A DNA stretch of 64,000 bases from Planosporangium sp963837285 (lineage in GTDB: Bacteria; Actinomycetota; Actinomycetes; Mycobacteriales; Micromonosporaceae), in contig CAWIMS010000005.1 in NCBI GenBank assembly GCA_963837285.1, forward strand, positions 2,666,001 to 2,730,000, written 5' to 3'. Of the stretch, positions 8,099-16,709 are shown piece by piece (positions within the stretch are counted from its first letter, which is position 1; each line of letters opens with the position of its first letter). Below the pieces are notes generated by a model. That model did not search any database. It was not told where the DNA came from and saw only the letters and a list, made by a program, of their open reading frames with translations. A program made the translations under genes and the position numbers.

Positions 8099-9386
8099 AG
8101 GCGGGCAAGTTGACGGTGAATGTCGCGCCCTCGCCGGGGGCGGCCTGCACCGTGATCGAGCCGCCGTGCCCGTCCACGATCTGGCGGGCGATCGCGAGGC
8201 TCAGCCCGGCGCCCTGGATCGCGAGCTGGGTCGCCGCGCTGGTTCGGAAGAACCGGGTGAACAGCCGCGGCACCTCGGCCGGGTCGATGCCGATGCCGTT
8301 GTCGCGGACCGAGATCTCGACCGCGCCGTCCACACCGCGGGCGTCGACCGCGATCCGGCCGCCCCGCGGGGTGCACTTGATCGCGTTGTCGACGAAGCTG
8401 GTCAGTACCCGACGAAGTTGAGCCGGATCGACCCGGACCCGGCCGATCGCGGGATCGACGGTGACCCGCAGCTCGTGCTCGCGCTCCCGGGCCGGCTCGG
8501 CGACCAGCGACACGGCCTGGTCGAGCAGCTCGGCGAGGTCGGTGTCGACCGGCGACAGCGCCAGCGGCCGGGCCTCGATGTTGGAGATGGTCAGCAGGTC
8601 CTCGATCAGCGAGCGCAGCCGGTCGGCGTTGCGGGACATGGTGACGAGGGCCCGGCGCTGGTTGTCCGACACCGGCCCGACATCGCCCTCGGTGAAGAGT
8701 TCGAGGTACCCCGCGAGGCTGGTCAGTGGGGTGCGCAGCTCGTGGGAGACGGTCGCGAGGAAGTTGCTCTTCGCGTCGTCAAGTTCCTTGAGCTTGGACA
8801 GCGCGGCCCGCTCGTGCTCGTACGCGGATCGCAGCGACCGCTCGGCCGCCTGGCGTTCGCTGATGTCGGTGAAGGTCACCACGACCCCTTCGACTCCCGC
8901 TGTTCCCCTGATCGGAGCGCAGGCGTACTCGGCTGGAAACGAGCTGCCGTCGCGGCGCCACAACAGATCGTCGTCGACCCGGTACGACTGGCCGGTGCGC
9001 AACGCCGTCGTGACCGGGCATTCCTGCCACGGGTACGGCTCGCCGTTGGCCCGGTGATGGTGGGTGACCGTGTGGACGTGCTGACCGGTCAGCTCGGTCA
9101 CGGTCCAGCCGAGCAGTCGCGCCGCGGCCGGGTTGGCGTACGTGCAGCGGCCGTCCCGGTCGAGCCGGTAGATCCCCTGCGCCGAGGAGTCGAGCAGCCG
9201 CCGGCTGGCGGCCAGCTCGCGTTCGGCCTCGCGGTCATCGCATCCGCCCCGCGCCAGCGAGAAGTACTCAAGCGCGGTTGTGATCGCACGCCGCAGGTGG
9301 TCGACGGGCCACCCGGCCAGCCGGCGGACGGTGTCAACGGCGACATGGCGGTCGGTTGACCGCTCATACTCGCTCGACCCGCTCAC
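8097..9386 (-). CDS. PAS-domain sensor histidine kinase (soluble)
   Basis: This 429-residue kinase has no obvious membrane helix. A PAS domain (about 60-180, with RRLLDSSAQGIYRLDRDGR and GVVVTFTDIS) is followed by a short coiled coil and a HisKA domain whose H-box is FLATVSHELRTPLTSLAGYL. The HATPase_c domain has N-box FVDNAIKCTPRGG, DNGIGID and GAGLSLAIARQIVDGHGG. It autophosphorylates on the H-box His in response to a cytoplasmic or ligand signal (family knowledge). No response regulator is adjacent, so it is an orphan kinase. GTG 9386 has GGGGAG about 8 nt upstream. The stop codon is inside the downstream palindromic element. Confidence 0.88.
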   Translation of the reverse strand: MSGSSEYERSTDRHVAVDTVRRLAGWPVDHLRRAITTALEYFSLARGGCDDREAERELAASRRLLDSSAQGIYRLDRDGRCTYANPAAARLLGWTVTELTGQHVHTVTHHHRANGEPYPWQECPVTTALRTGQSYRVDDDLLWRRDGSSFPAEYACAPIRGTAGVEGVVVTFTDISERQAAERSLRSAYEHERAALSKLKELDDAKSNFLATVSHELRTPLTSLAGYLELFTEGDVGPVSDNQRRALVTMSRNADRLRSLIEDLLTISNIEARPLALSPVDTDLAELLDQAVSLVAEPAREREHELRVTVDPAIGRVRVDPAQLRRVLTSFVDNAIKCTPRGGRIAVDARGVDGAVEISVRDNGIGIDPAEVPRLFTRFFRTSAATQLAIQGAGLSLAIARQIVDGHGGSITVQAAPGEGATFTVNLPA

Positions 9387-9408
9387 CGGAAACTCCCCGC
9401 CTCGACTG

Positions 9409-9427
9409 GAACGCCCTGGTGGCGTTC
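9409..9427. terminator. Short hairpin between SSI and kinase genes
   Basis: GAACGCC (9409-9415) and GGCGTTC (9421-9427) pair perfectly around CTGGT. The hairpin lies 67 bp downstream of the SSI gene on the minus strand. A terminator role is plausible but the stem is short. Confidence 0.4.
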
Positions 9428-9493
9428 ACGGTCGCAGCATCGGCGCTCGGCTCGGCCAGCTGAGGGAAAGGCGGTTCTGCCAGGGACGGGAGG

Positions 9494-9892
9494 TCAGAAC
9501 TGGAAGACGGCCCCGGTCTGCACGCCCAGGACACAACTGTTCGAGTACGTGTGTGTGAACTTCACCACGCGGCCGCGCCAGGTGCCCTTCGCGGTGGCGG
9601 TGGCCGGCCGGTAGATCATCGCGCACATGACGTCCTGTTTTGGTTTGATCGCGCCGGGATTGCCCTTGGCGGCGGTCAGGTCGTTGCAGGCGCTGGTCGC
9701 CTTCGGATGGGTGCCGCCGGGCGGTTCGCACCGCAGCGTCCTCGTCTTGGCCTTCTCCCCCGATATCCGCACCGAAAGGGTGAGTGAGCTGCGCGGGGTT
9801 GTCGCCGCGTGCGCTGCCGGCGACGCGATCACCACTCCCGCGAGCGCCATTGCCACGGCCAGACCGATTCCCGCGGCGCGTTGAGTTGGCAT
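9494..9892 (-). CDS. Secreted subtilisin inhibitor-like (SSI family) protein
   Basis: This 132-residue precursor has a Sec signal peptide ending in AHA-A. The mature SSI domain includes SLTLSVRISGEK, CEPPGGTHPKATSACNDL and a C-terminal FTHTYSNSCVLGVQTGAVFQF in parts. The four cysteines expected for the two SSI disulfides are present. The reactive loop reads MCAMIYRP, so by alignment with SSI the P1 residue is Met, which favours inhibition of subtilisin-like proteases (inference). ATG 9892 has GGGGAGG upstream. It is monocistronic. The family controls extracellular proteases in streptomycetes and relatives. Confidence 0.92.
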   Translation of the reverse strand: MPTQRAAGIGLAVAMALAGVVIASPAAHAATTPRSSLTLSVRISGEKAKTRTLRCEPPGGTHPKATSACNDLTAAKGNPGAIKPKQDVMCAMIYRPATATAKGTWRGRVVKFTHTYSNSCVLGVQTGAVFQF

Positions 9893-9961
9893 CCGTCCTC
9901 CCCGGGTACTTGGCCTCTCCGGGGTGCGACCCTACTCTTCCACTTCATGATTTTTCCGGAA

Positions 9962-10035
9962 GATCCGTATAACTTGGGCGAAGTTGCTGCTATCCCCGCG
10001 CGGGACGCCGCGACTTCATCCCAGTTGTGCGGATC
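9962..10035. repeat. Degenerate palindromic element, family A copy 4, in a divergent promoter region
   Basis: GATCCGTATAACTTGGGCGA at 9962 and its mirror ending GTTGTGCGGATC at 10035 are the arms of a 74-bp element. It keeps the GATC ends and the layout of family A but has drifted. It lies between the divergent SSI and pectate-lyase-fold genes rather than at a gene end. Confidence 0.65.
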
Positions 10036-10126
10036 TCCGGTCGACGCGATCAAACCAGCCTGATGCACAGCTATGTGACGGTTGAGTAGGGTGATGCGGG
10101 CCCGATCCGGTTCGCCGAGGGAGCTT

Positions 10127-12166
10127 ATGACCAAGAGACGGCCATCGTCGGAAACGATGGCAACCGCCTTCTTGACCGTGGTGAGCCTGGTCGGCGGCCT
10201 GGCGGTCGCCTGCACCGCCGGAGTCGGGGTCCGCACCGTCAGCGACGCGGCGGCGCACCCACCGACGCCCCCGGCCGCCGCACCGGCACCCGCGCCGGCC
10301 CCGCCGGCCAGCGATCCCCCGCTCGACAACCCGACGCTGCGCTTTCCGGCCGACGCGGTGGTCGACGTCAAGGCGGCGTACCACGCTGCCGGCGACGGCC
10401 GCACCGACGACACCGCCGCTGTCCAGAATGCGATCACCGAGAACCCGGGCAGGACCTTGTACCTGCCGGCCGGCACATACCTGATCAGCAAGCCGCTGGA
10501 GGCGCGGGACGGGTCCGGAAGCTGGCGGGCCGGCCTGCACCTGGTCGGGGAAAACCGGGACACCACGGTCATCAAGCTCAAGGACCGGGCCACCGGGTTC
10601 AGCAACCGCTGGAGTCCCCGGCCGGTGCTGCGGACCGGCGCGAGCATGGTGCCGGCGGGCCGGGACGAGCCCAGCGGGTACGGCAACCAGTTGGAGAACT
10701 TCACCCTCGACACCGGCGCCAACGCCGGTGCCGTCGGCGTCGACTACGCCGGCAGCAACGTCGCGACGCTCCGCCGGCTGACGATCACCGGGCAGGGCAC
10801 GGCCGGCGTGTCGATCACCCGCGGGCTGCCCGGACCGGCGCTGCTGTCCCGGCTGGTCATCAAGGGCTTCGACTACGGGATCAAGGTCGCCCGGGGCCGG
10901 TACGGGCTGACCCTGGAGCACATCGACCTGTCCGGCCAGAAGATCGCCGGGCTGGACAACGCCGGCAACGTTCTCGCCATCCGGGACCTGACCAGCGTCA
11001 ACACCGTCCCCGCGGTGCGCAGCGGCTACCAGACCGGGTTCGTTTCGCTGGTGGACGCCAAGCTCACCGGGGGGACCGCCGACTTCAGCGCGATCCAGAG
11101 CAGCGGCCAGTTGATGGTCCGCCGGGTCAGCGCCGCCGGGTACCGGTCCGCGGTCACCCAGGGCAGCAAGATCATTCCGGGTACCGACGTGCCGCAGTAC
11201 GTGACGAAGACCGCGTACGCACCGTTCCCGGAGACCCAGAGCCGGGCGCTCGACCTGCCGGTCCAGGACACGCCGGACTACCTGCCGGCCCAGCCGTCCG
11301 ACTGGGTGAGCGTCGCCACGTTCGGCGCCAAGCCCGACGACAACACCGACGACACGGTCGCCGTCCAGAAGGCGCTCGACGCCGGCAAGCCGGTCGTGTA
11401 CCTGCCCACCGGCCGGTACGTGATCTCCAAGCCGCTGACCGTCAAAGGCGCGGTACGCGAGATCGCCGGCTTCGGCTCGACGCTGACCCCGGGCGGGACG
11501 GGCTGGGGCAACCCGTCCGCGCCGGCCGCGCTCATCCAGGTCGACGACGGCACCGGGCCGGACGTCACGATCTCCGGCCTGACCGTCGCCAAGGCCACCA
11601 AGTCGCCGGCCCCGAGCGCCGGGCTGGTCGGGTTCGTCCAGCACACCAGCCGGGCGCTGGTCCTGCGCGACGTCGGCTGTGCCGGCAACTACCTCGCCAG
11701 CTACCAGGCCCGGCCCGGCGCCGGCGCGCTGTACCTGGAGAACGTCTCCGCCTCCAGCCTCCAACTGGACCAGCCGCAGCAGGTCTGGGCCCGGCAGCTC
11801 AACGGCGCGGGCAACGACACCACCGGTTCGGACAAGCCCCGAACGGCCTGGCTGGCCAACTCCGGCGCCACGGTGTGGCTGCTCGGGTTGGAGAGCGAGC
11901 AGCGCGGCCCGCTGGTCCGCACCGACCGTGGTGGCCGCACCGAGGTGCTCGGCGGCGCGGTGTACGAGGGAGCCAGCTCGACCGACGTGGCGTTCGAGAC
12001 CGTGGACGACGCCTCGATGGCGCTGTCGTTCGCGACCATGGGTCCCGGGTACGGCGTGTTCCGCGTCCTGGCCCGCGAACGGCGCGGCGACACCAGCCGG
12101 GACCTGCCCCGGCAGCAGGCGGTCTGGCGCGGCGACGGGCGCTCGGTGCCCCTGTACACCGGATAG
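10127..12166 (+). CDS. Secreted right-handed beta-helix protein, tandem pectate-lyase-3 domains
   Basis: The 679-residue protein has an N-terminal signal or anchor (FLTVVSLVGGLAVACTAGV) and an Ala/Pro-rich linker. Two halves each open with a pectate_lyase_3 pattern: AAYHAAGDGRTDDTAAVQNA with LYLPAGTYLISKPL, and FGAKPDDNTDDTVAVQKAL with VYLPTGRYVISKPL. Such proteins are parallel beta-helix glycosidases, lyases or phage-tailspike-like folds. The exact activity on extracellular polysaccharide is unknown. I prefer ATG 10127, with GAGGGAG at the right distance, over an in-frame TTG at 10082. The region upstream holds a degenerate family A element. Confidence 0.85.
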   Translation: MTKRRPSSETMATAFLTVVSLVGGLAVACTAGVGVRTVSDAAAHPPTPPAAAPAPAPAPPASDPPLDNPTLRFPADAVVDVKAAYHAAGDGRTDDTAAVQNAITENPGRTLYLPAGTYLISKPLEARDGSGSWRAGLHLVGENRDTTVIKLKDRATGFSNRWSPRPVLRTGASMVPAGRDEPSGYGNQLENFTLDTGANAGAVGVDYAGSNVATLRRLTITGQGTAGVSITRGLPGPALLSRLVIKGFDYGIKVARGRYGLTLEHIDLSGQKIAGLDNAGNVLAIRDLTSVNTVPAVRSGYQTGFVSLVDAKLTGGTADFSAIQSSGQLMVRRVSAAGYRSAVTQGSKIIPGTDVPQYVTKTAYAPFPETQSRALDLPVQDTPDYLPAQPSDWVSVATFGAKPDDNTDDTVAVQKALDAGKPVVYLPTGRYVISKPLTVKGAVREIAGFGSTLTPGGTGWGNPSAPAALIQVDDGTGPDVTISGLTVAKATKSPAPSAGLVGFVQHTSRALVLRDVGCAGNYLASYQARPGAGALYLENVSASSLQLDQPQQVWARQLNGAGNDTTGSDKPRTAWLANSGATVWLLGLESEQRGPLVRTDRGGRTEVLGGAVYEGASSTDVAFETVDDASMALSFATMGPGYGVFRVLARERRGDTSRDLPRQQAVWRGDGRSVPLYTG

Positions 12167-12231
12167 GGGATACGCTCAGGACACGGCGGGGGGCGCCGAT
12201 AGGTGGTCACTCCCACCGGAGAGGTCTCCCT

Positions 12232-14184
12232 GTGCGCTGGCTTCCGACGTTCGGCACCGCCTGGCCGGCCGGCCGGGCCGGCTCGCGGCAATCGCTTGCC
12301 GCGCGCGCCGTTCGCGATCCGGGCACCGTCAGCCTGGTCCTTCTCGCCGTCGCCATCCTGATCTTCTACGTGTCCCGCCTCGGCGGCATACCGCTTCAGG
12401 TGATCGTGTTCTGGCTGGTCCAGCCGGTACTGGATTTCTTCCTGTTCGTGATCGCGCGCAACATCGCGCGATCACCACGGCTTCCCCGCACCATGCGCCG
12501 CTTCTGGTGGACCCTCAGCTACGCCGGCCTGATCTTCACGCTGGGTGACGCGATCCAGACCGTCTCGGCGATCCACCGCCCGGTGGTCCAGTCGTCGGTC
12601 GCCGGCACCCCGCAGACCGTCTGCTTCGTGATCGGCACCGCCTGGATCGCCTGGGTGATGCTCAACTACCCGCTGGCCGCGCGTACCACCCGGGAGCGCC
12701 TGCGGTTCTGGCTGGATGCGGCCACCGTGCTGGTCGCCGCCGCCGTGTTCGCGTGGACGGTGACCGTCAAGCCCGGCCTCAACACCGACATCGGCCAGCT
12801 CGTCGAGCTGCTGCTGGCCAACGCTCTGGTGATCGCCACCGCGTTCGCCGCGGCGAAGCTGGTGCTGTCCGGCAACGCGCCGGTGACCCGGGCGGCCGCC
12901 GCGCCGGCCGTGATCGGCATCTTCCTCCAGGCCATTTTCACGCCGCTGGCCCCGGCCAACTTCGACAGCCACTACTTCAACCTGATGCTCGGCGTACGGC
13001 TGCTGCCGTCGGTCCTGATCGTGATCGGCCCGCGGTTACAGGAACTCCAGCTGCGCGGCGGCCCGGAGCCCGTCCTGCGACGGCGGGTCAAGCGGTTCAG
13101 CCGGCTGCCGTACGTGATGATCGCCGGCACGTACGTGATGCTGTTCATCGCGCTGCCGGCCGGCCTGACGCTGCGCGCGTGGGGCGTGCTGATCGGTGTC
13201 GTGGTGATCAGCGCGATCGTCGTCGGACGCCAGCTCGTAGCGTTCACCGACAACGCCAACCTGCTCGAACAGCTGGACGCGAGCCTCCAGGAGCTGAGCC
13301 GCCACGAGCAGCGGTTCCGCTCCCTGGTCCAGCACGCCTCCGACATCACGACCGTGGCCACCCCGGACGGCGTGTTCACGTACATCAGCCCGTCCGTCGA
13401 GCGGGTCCTCGGGTACAGCGTGGACAGCGCCCTCGGCCAGCAGGTCTTCGCGTACATCCACCCGGACGACCGGGACGAGCTGGTGCGCCAGGTGGACGAC
13501 CTGATGGCCACCCCGGCCGCCTCGATCACCTATCAGGCCCGGTACCGGCACGCCGACGGCTCGTGGCGGTGGCTCGAAGTGATCAGCACGAACCTGCTGC
13601 ACGAGCCGAGCGTGCGCGGGATCGTCAGCAACGCCCGCGAGGTCACCGAGACCCGGCTACTCCACGACCAGCTCCGCTACCAGGCGTCCCACGACGGCCT
13701 GACCGGCCTGGCCAACCGGGTGCTGTTCACCGAGCGGCTGGCCGCCGCCACGGTCGCCAACCGGCGCGTCGAGGGGCCGGTCTCGATCATGCTGATCGAC
13801 CTCGACGAGTTCAAGGCGATCAACGACACGCTCGGCCACCACGTCGGCGACGCGGTCCTCGTGGCGGTGGCCGAACGCATGCGCGCCTGCGTCCGGACCG
13901 GTGACACGCCGGCCCGGCTCGGCGGTGACGAGTTCGCGATCCTGCTTCCCGGCGCCGGCCCCGAGATTGCCGCCGCGATCGCCCAGCGCTTCCTCGAACT
14001 GCTCGCGCAGCCGGTCCAGATCGACGGCCACCGGTTGCCGATCCACGCCAGCGTGGGGATCGCGGCCGACCACAGCTGCGACCCGGATACGCTGCTGCGC
14101 AGCGCCGACTCGGCGATGTACTCGGCCAAGCGGACCGGCAAGGGCCGGTTCGTCAGCGCGGTGTCAGCGACCGCCGGCCCCTGA
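12232..14184 (+). CDS. Membrane PAS-GGDEF diguanylate cyclase
   Basis: This 650-residue protein has about eight N-terminal membrane helices (residues ~30-340, e.g. VSLVLLAVAILIFYVSRLGG), then a PAS/PAC domain (~360-475, FRSLVQHASDITTVATPDG). The C-terminal GGDEF domain begins at YQASHDGLTGLANRVLF. The active site RLGGDEFAILL is canonical, so synthesis of cyclic di-GMP is expected. RTGD five residues before GGDEF matches the product-inhibition I-site (RxxD). No EAL domain follows. GTG 12232 is preceded by GGAGAGG. It ends 11 bp from the convergent hemerythrin gene. Confidence 0.9.
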   Translation: MRWLPTFGTAWPAGRAGSRQSLAARAVRDPGTVSLVLLAVAILIFYVSRLGGIPLQVIVFWLVQPVLDFFLFVIARNIARSPRLPRTMRRFWWTLSYAGLIFTLGDAIQTVSAIHRPVVQSSVAGTPQTVCFVIGTAWIAWVMLNYPLAARTTRERLRFWLDAATVLVAAAVFAWTVTVKPGLNTDIGQLVELLLANALVIATAFAAAKLVLSGNAPVTRAAAAPAVIGIFLQAIFTPLAPANFDSHYFNLMLGVRLLPSVLIVIGPRLQELQLRGGPEPVLRRRVKRFSRLPYVMIAGTYVMLFIALPAGLTLRAWGVLIGVVVISAIVVGRQLVAFTDNANLLEQLDASLQELSRHEQRFRSLVQHASDITTVATPDGVFTYISPSVERVLGYSVDSALGQQVFAYIHPDDRDELVRQVDDLMATPAASITYQARYRHADGSWRWLEVISTNLLHEPSVRGIVSNAREVTETRLLHDQLRYQASHDGLTGLANRVLFTERLAAATVANRRVEGPVSIMLIDLDEFKAINDTLGHHVGDAVLVAVAERMRACVRTGDTPARLGGDEFAILLPGAGPEIAAAIAQRFLELLAQPVQIDGHRLPIHASVGIAADHSCDPDTLLRSADSAMYSAKRTGKGRFVSAVSATAGP

Positions 14185-14195
14185 CCGGCGGCTCG

Positions 14196-14765
14196 TCAAC
14201 GCTGCGCCCCTGACCGCAGTGCGTCGCGGAGCCGGTCGACCAGGCCGATGGCCGGATCGACCAGCCGGCTCGCCGGTGCCCGCCGCGGCGCACCCGGGTG
14301 CGGATGGGTTGGCGCGTGCCGTTTGAGCTGGCGCGCCCGGCGAGCGAGATCCCGCAGCTCGGCCGGGTTCGCGGCGTCCCGCAGCCGGGGAAAGAGGTCG
14401 CCCTCCTCGGTCAGCATGTGGTGGCGGATCTCGGCGGACAGCTTGGCGAGCACGAAGTCGAACTCGGGGTCGACCGTGGCCAGCCCCTCCAGCCGCTTCA
14501 TGTCGCGTTCGGCTTCCTCGTGCTCCTCCATGCCGTTCTCGGCCACCGTCGCGCCGTCGGGCAGGACCCGGCGGACCGTCGGGTACAGGTACCGGTCCTC
14601 GACGACGCAGTGGCGTACCAGCTCGGCGATCAGGGCGTCGACGGCGCGGCGGCGGTTGAGCCCGGTGACGTCCGGGTCGTCCAGCGTCGCGAAGATCCCG
14701 TCGATTCCACGGTGGTCGTCGCGGAGGACGTCGACCAGGTCGCGCGTGTCGTCCGGCGTGGTCAT
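14196..14765 (-). CDS. Hemerythrin HHE domain protein
   Basis: From ATG 14765 the product has 189 residues. The four-helix hemerythrin pattern carries metal-binding His/Glu in DDHRGIDGIF, HCVVEDRYLYP, EEHEEAERDMKRLE and HHMLTEEGDLFPRL. These proteins bind a di-iron centre and serve in oxygen, redox or nitrosative sensing (family knowledge). A basic, Pro-rich C-terminal tail follows. An in-frame GTG at 14786 is possible; neither start has a strong ribosome-binding site, and MTTPDDTRDL resembles family N-termini better. It is monocistronic, convergent with the cyclase gene. Confidence 0.85.
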   Translation of the reverse strand: MTTPDDTRDLVDVLRDDHRGIDGIFATLDDPDVTGLNRRRAVDALIAELVRHCVVEDRYLYPTVRRVLPDGATVAENGMEEHEEAERDMKRLEGLATVDPEFDFVLAKLSAEIRHHMLTEEGDLFPRLRDAANPAELRDLARRARQLKRHAPTHPHPGAPRRAPASRLVDPAIGLVDRLRDALRSGAQR

Positions 14766-14872
14766 GTTGCGCTCGCTACCCGTCACCCGGGCGGCCTAAC
14801 GCATCCGGACTCGCGTCGGTTACCGGACCCAATTGCGGTTGGTCCGGGCGCCCGGCCAATACAGTGGATCTC

Positions 14873-15313
14873 ATGGCATCCGCGCTCCTGAGACTGGCCA
14901 GCGTCCTGCTGGTCAACCAGGACGGCGAGCTGTTGCTCCAGCTCCGGGAGCCGGACGCGCGGATGGATCCGAACCGGTGGGGCCTGCCGGGCGGCCACGT
15001 GGAGCCGGGCGAGGATCCGGCTGTCGCGGCGCGGCGCGAGCTGCGCGAGGAGACCGGCTTGACGGTACAGGGTCGGCTGTCGCTGTTCCTGCACCACAAC
15101 TTCCCGGCGCTGTTGCGCCCCGGCACCCGCATCGACTGGCACGTCTTCTACGGCGCGACGGTCGCCCGGCAGGAGGACGTGGTGCTCGGCGAGGGCGCGG
15201 CGCTGCGGTTCGTCGCTCCGGACGACGCGAAGGGGCTGTCGTTCGCCAGCCGGGTCGACCGGGTGGTGCCGGCGTTCCTGGCGTCGGCCGAGTATCGGGG
15301 GCTTCTCGCATAG
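14873..15313 (+). CDS. NUDIX hydrolase, leaderless
   Basis: This 146-residue protein carries the full Nudix box: GGHVEPGEDP followed by RRELREETGL, matching GX5EX7REUXEEXGU. Members cleave nucleoside diphosphates linked to another moiety; the substrate cannot be told from sequence. ATG 14873 is preceded at 7 nt by TACAGT (14860-14865) with no Shine-Dalgarno, which suggests a leaderless mRNA. An in-frame GTG at 14864 overlaps that box and is less likely. It is followed closely by the EXPERA gene, which seems to have its own TAGAGT box. Confidence 0.88.
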   Translation: MASALLRLASVLLVNQDGELLLQLREPDARMDPNRWGLPGGHVEPGEDPAVAARRELREETGLTVQGRLSLFLHHNFPALLRPGTRIDWHVFYGATVARQEDVVLGEGAALRFVAPDDAKGLSFASRVDRVVPAFLASAEYRGLLA

Positions 15314-15322
15314 AGTGGTCGC

Positions 15323-15862
15323 GTGCGCGCGCCGGTCCCCCTCCGCGAACGCCGAGCTGACCTCATTTTCGTGGCGTTCTTCCTGGTCAACGTCGGCTTC
15401 ATCACGTACATCGTCGATCTCGAACAGCTCGTGATCGCCGATGCCAAACATTTCGCGTACCCGGTGTGGCCGCCAGCGCCGCTGGTCGACCTCGTGCACT
15501 GGTACGGCAACCACTACGATCCGCTGCTGGTCGCCCGGCCGGCGTTCTGGCGGATGACGATCTGGATCGACGTGCTCTTCTTCGGGCCGTTCTACCTCTT
15601 CGCGATCTACGCGTTCCTGCGCGGGCGGGACTGGATCCGGCTGCCCGCGCTGGTCTGGTCGGGCACGATGGGCGCCAACGTGTTGATCATCCTGATGGAG
15701 GAGCGGTACGGCGAGTGGGCCACCCCGCATTTCCCGCTGGTACTCGCACTCAACGGTCCGTGGCTGCTGCTGCCACTCGCGGTGATCTGGCGGATGCGGC
15801 GCGACCATCCGTTCAGCCGGGTGGCCGAGGTCGCGGCCGTGCCGGCTACGGTGCCGGCATGA
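15323..15862 (+). CDS. EXPERA-domain four-helix membrane protein
   Basis: The 179-residue protein has four hydrophobic helices: LIFVAFFLVNVGFITYIVDL, the region MTIWIDVLFFGPFYLFAIYA, WSGTMGANVLIILM, and LNGPWLLLPLAVIWRM. This is the EXPERA arrangement of emopamil-binding protein and TMEM97. Eukaryotic members are sterol isomerases or sterol-binding chaperones; bacterial roles are not established. It starts with GTG 15323, 6 nt after a TAGAGT box (15311-15316), fitting leaderless expression. Its stop overlaps the ATG of the SDR gene (ATGA). Confidence 0.75.
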   Translation: MRAPVPLRERRADLIFVAFFLVNVGFITYIVDLEQLVIADAKHFAYPVWPPAPLVDLVHWYGNHYDPLLVARPAFWRMTIWIDVLFFGPFYLFAIYAFLRGRDWIRLPALVWSGTMGANVLIILMEERYGEWATPHFPLVLALNGPWLLLPLAVIWRMRRDHPFSRVAEVAAVPATVPA

Positions 15863-16641
15863 AAGATCGGTACGGGCCGTGGGCGGTGATCGCCGGGGCG
15901 TCCGAGGGCATCGGCGCCGCGTTCGCCGCGGCGCTCGCGAAACAAGGGCTTGATCTGGTACTGGTGGCGCGCCGCCCGGAGCCGCTCGCCGCCCTGGCCG
16001 GGAGCCTGCCGGTGCGCACCGTGACGGTCACCGCCGACCTGGCCACGAGCGAGGGCGTCGACGCGGTACTGGAGGCGACCGCCGATCTCGAGGTCGGCCT
16101 GGTGGTCTGCAACGCCGCGTACTCGCCGATCGGCCCGTTCCTGGACACCGACCCCGCGTTGACGCACCGGGCGCTGCGGCTCAACTGCGCGGCACCGCTG
16201 GCGCTGGCCCACGCGTACCTGCCGGTCATGGCGCTCCGCAAGCGCGGCGGCTTCGTGATCATGTCGTCGCTCGCCGGCGCGCAGGGCTCCCCCGGCATCT
16301 CCGTGTACGCGGCCACCAAGGCGTTCGGGGCGGTCCTCGCCGAGGGCCTGTGGGACGAGATGCGCGACCACGGCGTCGACGTGATCACGGCGGTGGCCGG
16401 CGCGGTGGCGACGCCGGGCCTCGCGAAGACGCAGACCCGGCGGGCGCCGGGGACGGTGTCGCCGGCCGAGGTCGCCGACGCGGCGTTGCGGGCCCTGGGC
16501 AGCCGTCCGCGCACAGTACCCGGCGGTCTGATGAAGGTCTCGTCCGCGCTGATCTCCCGCCTGCTCCCGAGGCGGGCCGCGATCGCGATGTTCGCGAGAG
16601 CCTCCCGCGACCTGGAAGCCCCTCCAGAAGCGCCGATCTAG
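15859..16641 (+). CDS. Short-chain dehydrogenase/reductase
   Basis: This 260-residue classical SDR has the NAD(P)-binding GASEGIGAAF near residue 10, CNAAYSP, the catalytic Ser in IMSSLAGAQ and YAATK for the catalytic Tyr and Lys. It oxidises or reduces an alcohol/ketone of unknown identity. Its ATG overlaps the stop of the EXPERA gene by four bases, so the two are cotranslated. A TACGGT box 6 nt upstream could also give a leaderless transcript. Pairing with an EXPERA protein hints at a lipid or isoprenoid substrate (inference only). The TAG stop is inside the following hairpin. Confidence 0.88.
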   Translation: MKDRYGPWAVIAGASEGIGAAFAAALAKQGLDLVLVARRPEPLAALAGSLPVRTVTVTADLATSEGVDAVLEATADLEVGLVVCNAAYSPIGPFLDTDPALTHRALRLNCAAPLALAHAYLPVMALRKRGGFVIMSSLAGAQGSPGISVYAATKAFGAVLAEGLWDEMRDHGVDVITAVAGAVATPGLAKTQTRRAPGTVSPAEVADAALRALGSRPRTVPGGLMKVSSALISRLLPRRAAIAMFARASRDLEAPPEAPI

Positions 16642-16692
16642 GAAGAATGGTGCCCTGTTCGCCAGGTTTGCCCCACCATTCTTCCTAGATCG
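16634..16692. repeat. Palindromic hairpin, family B copy 1, between convergent genes
   Basis: CGATCTAGGAAGAATGGTG (16634-16652) and its exact reverse complement (16674-16692) form a perfect 19-bp stem with a 21-nt loop. The TAG of GATCTAG is the stop codon of the SDR gene (16639-16641). The GH92 gene ends 18 bp beyond on the other strand. It is a bidirectional terminator candidate and a member of a dispersed family. Confidence 0.9.
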
Positions 16693-16709
16693 ACGAGTTA
16701 TCGGCACCG

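Noticed and set aside
10016..11764. Long open frame on the minus strand opposite the beta-helix gene (582 codons)
   Set aside because: Arg/Gly/Asp-rich shadow of a high-GC gene; the plus strand has a signal peptide, ribosome-binding site and recognisable domains.
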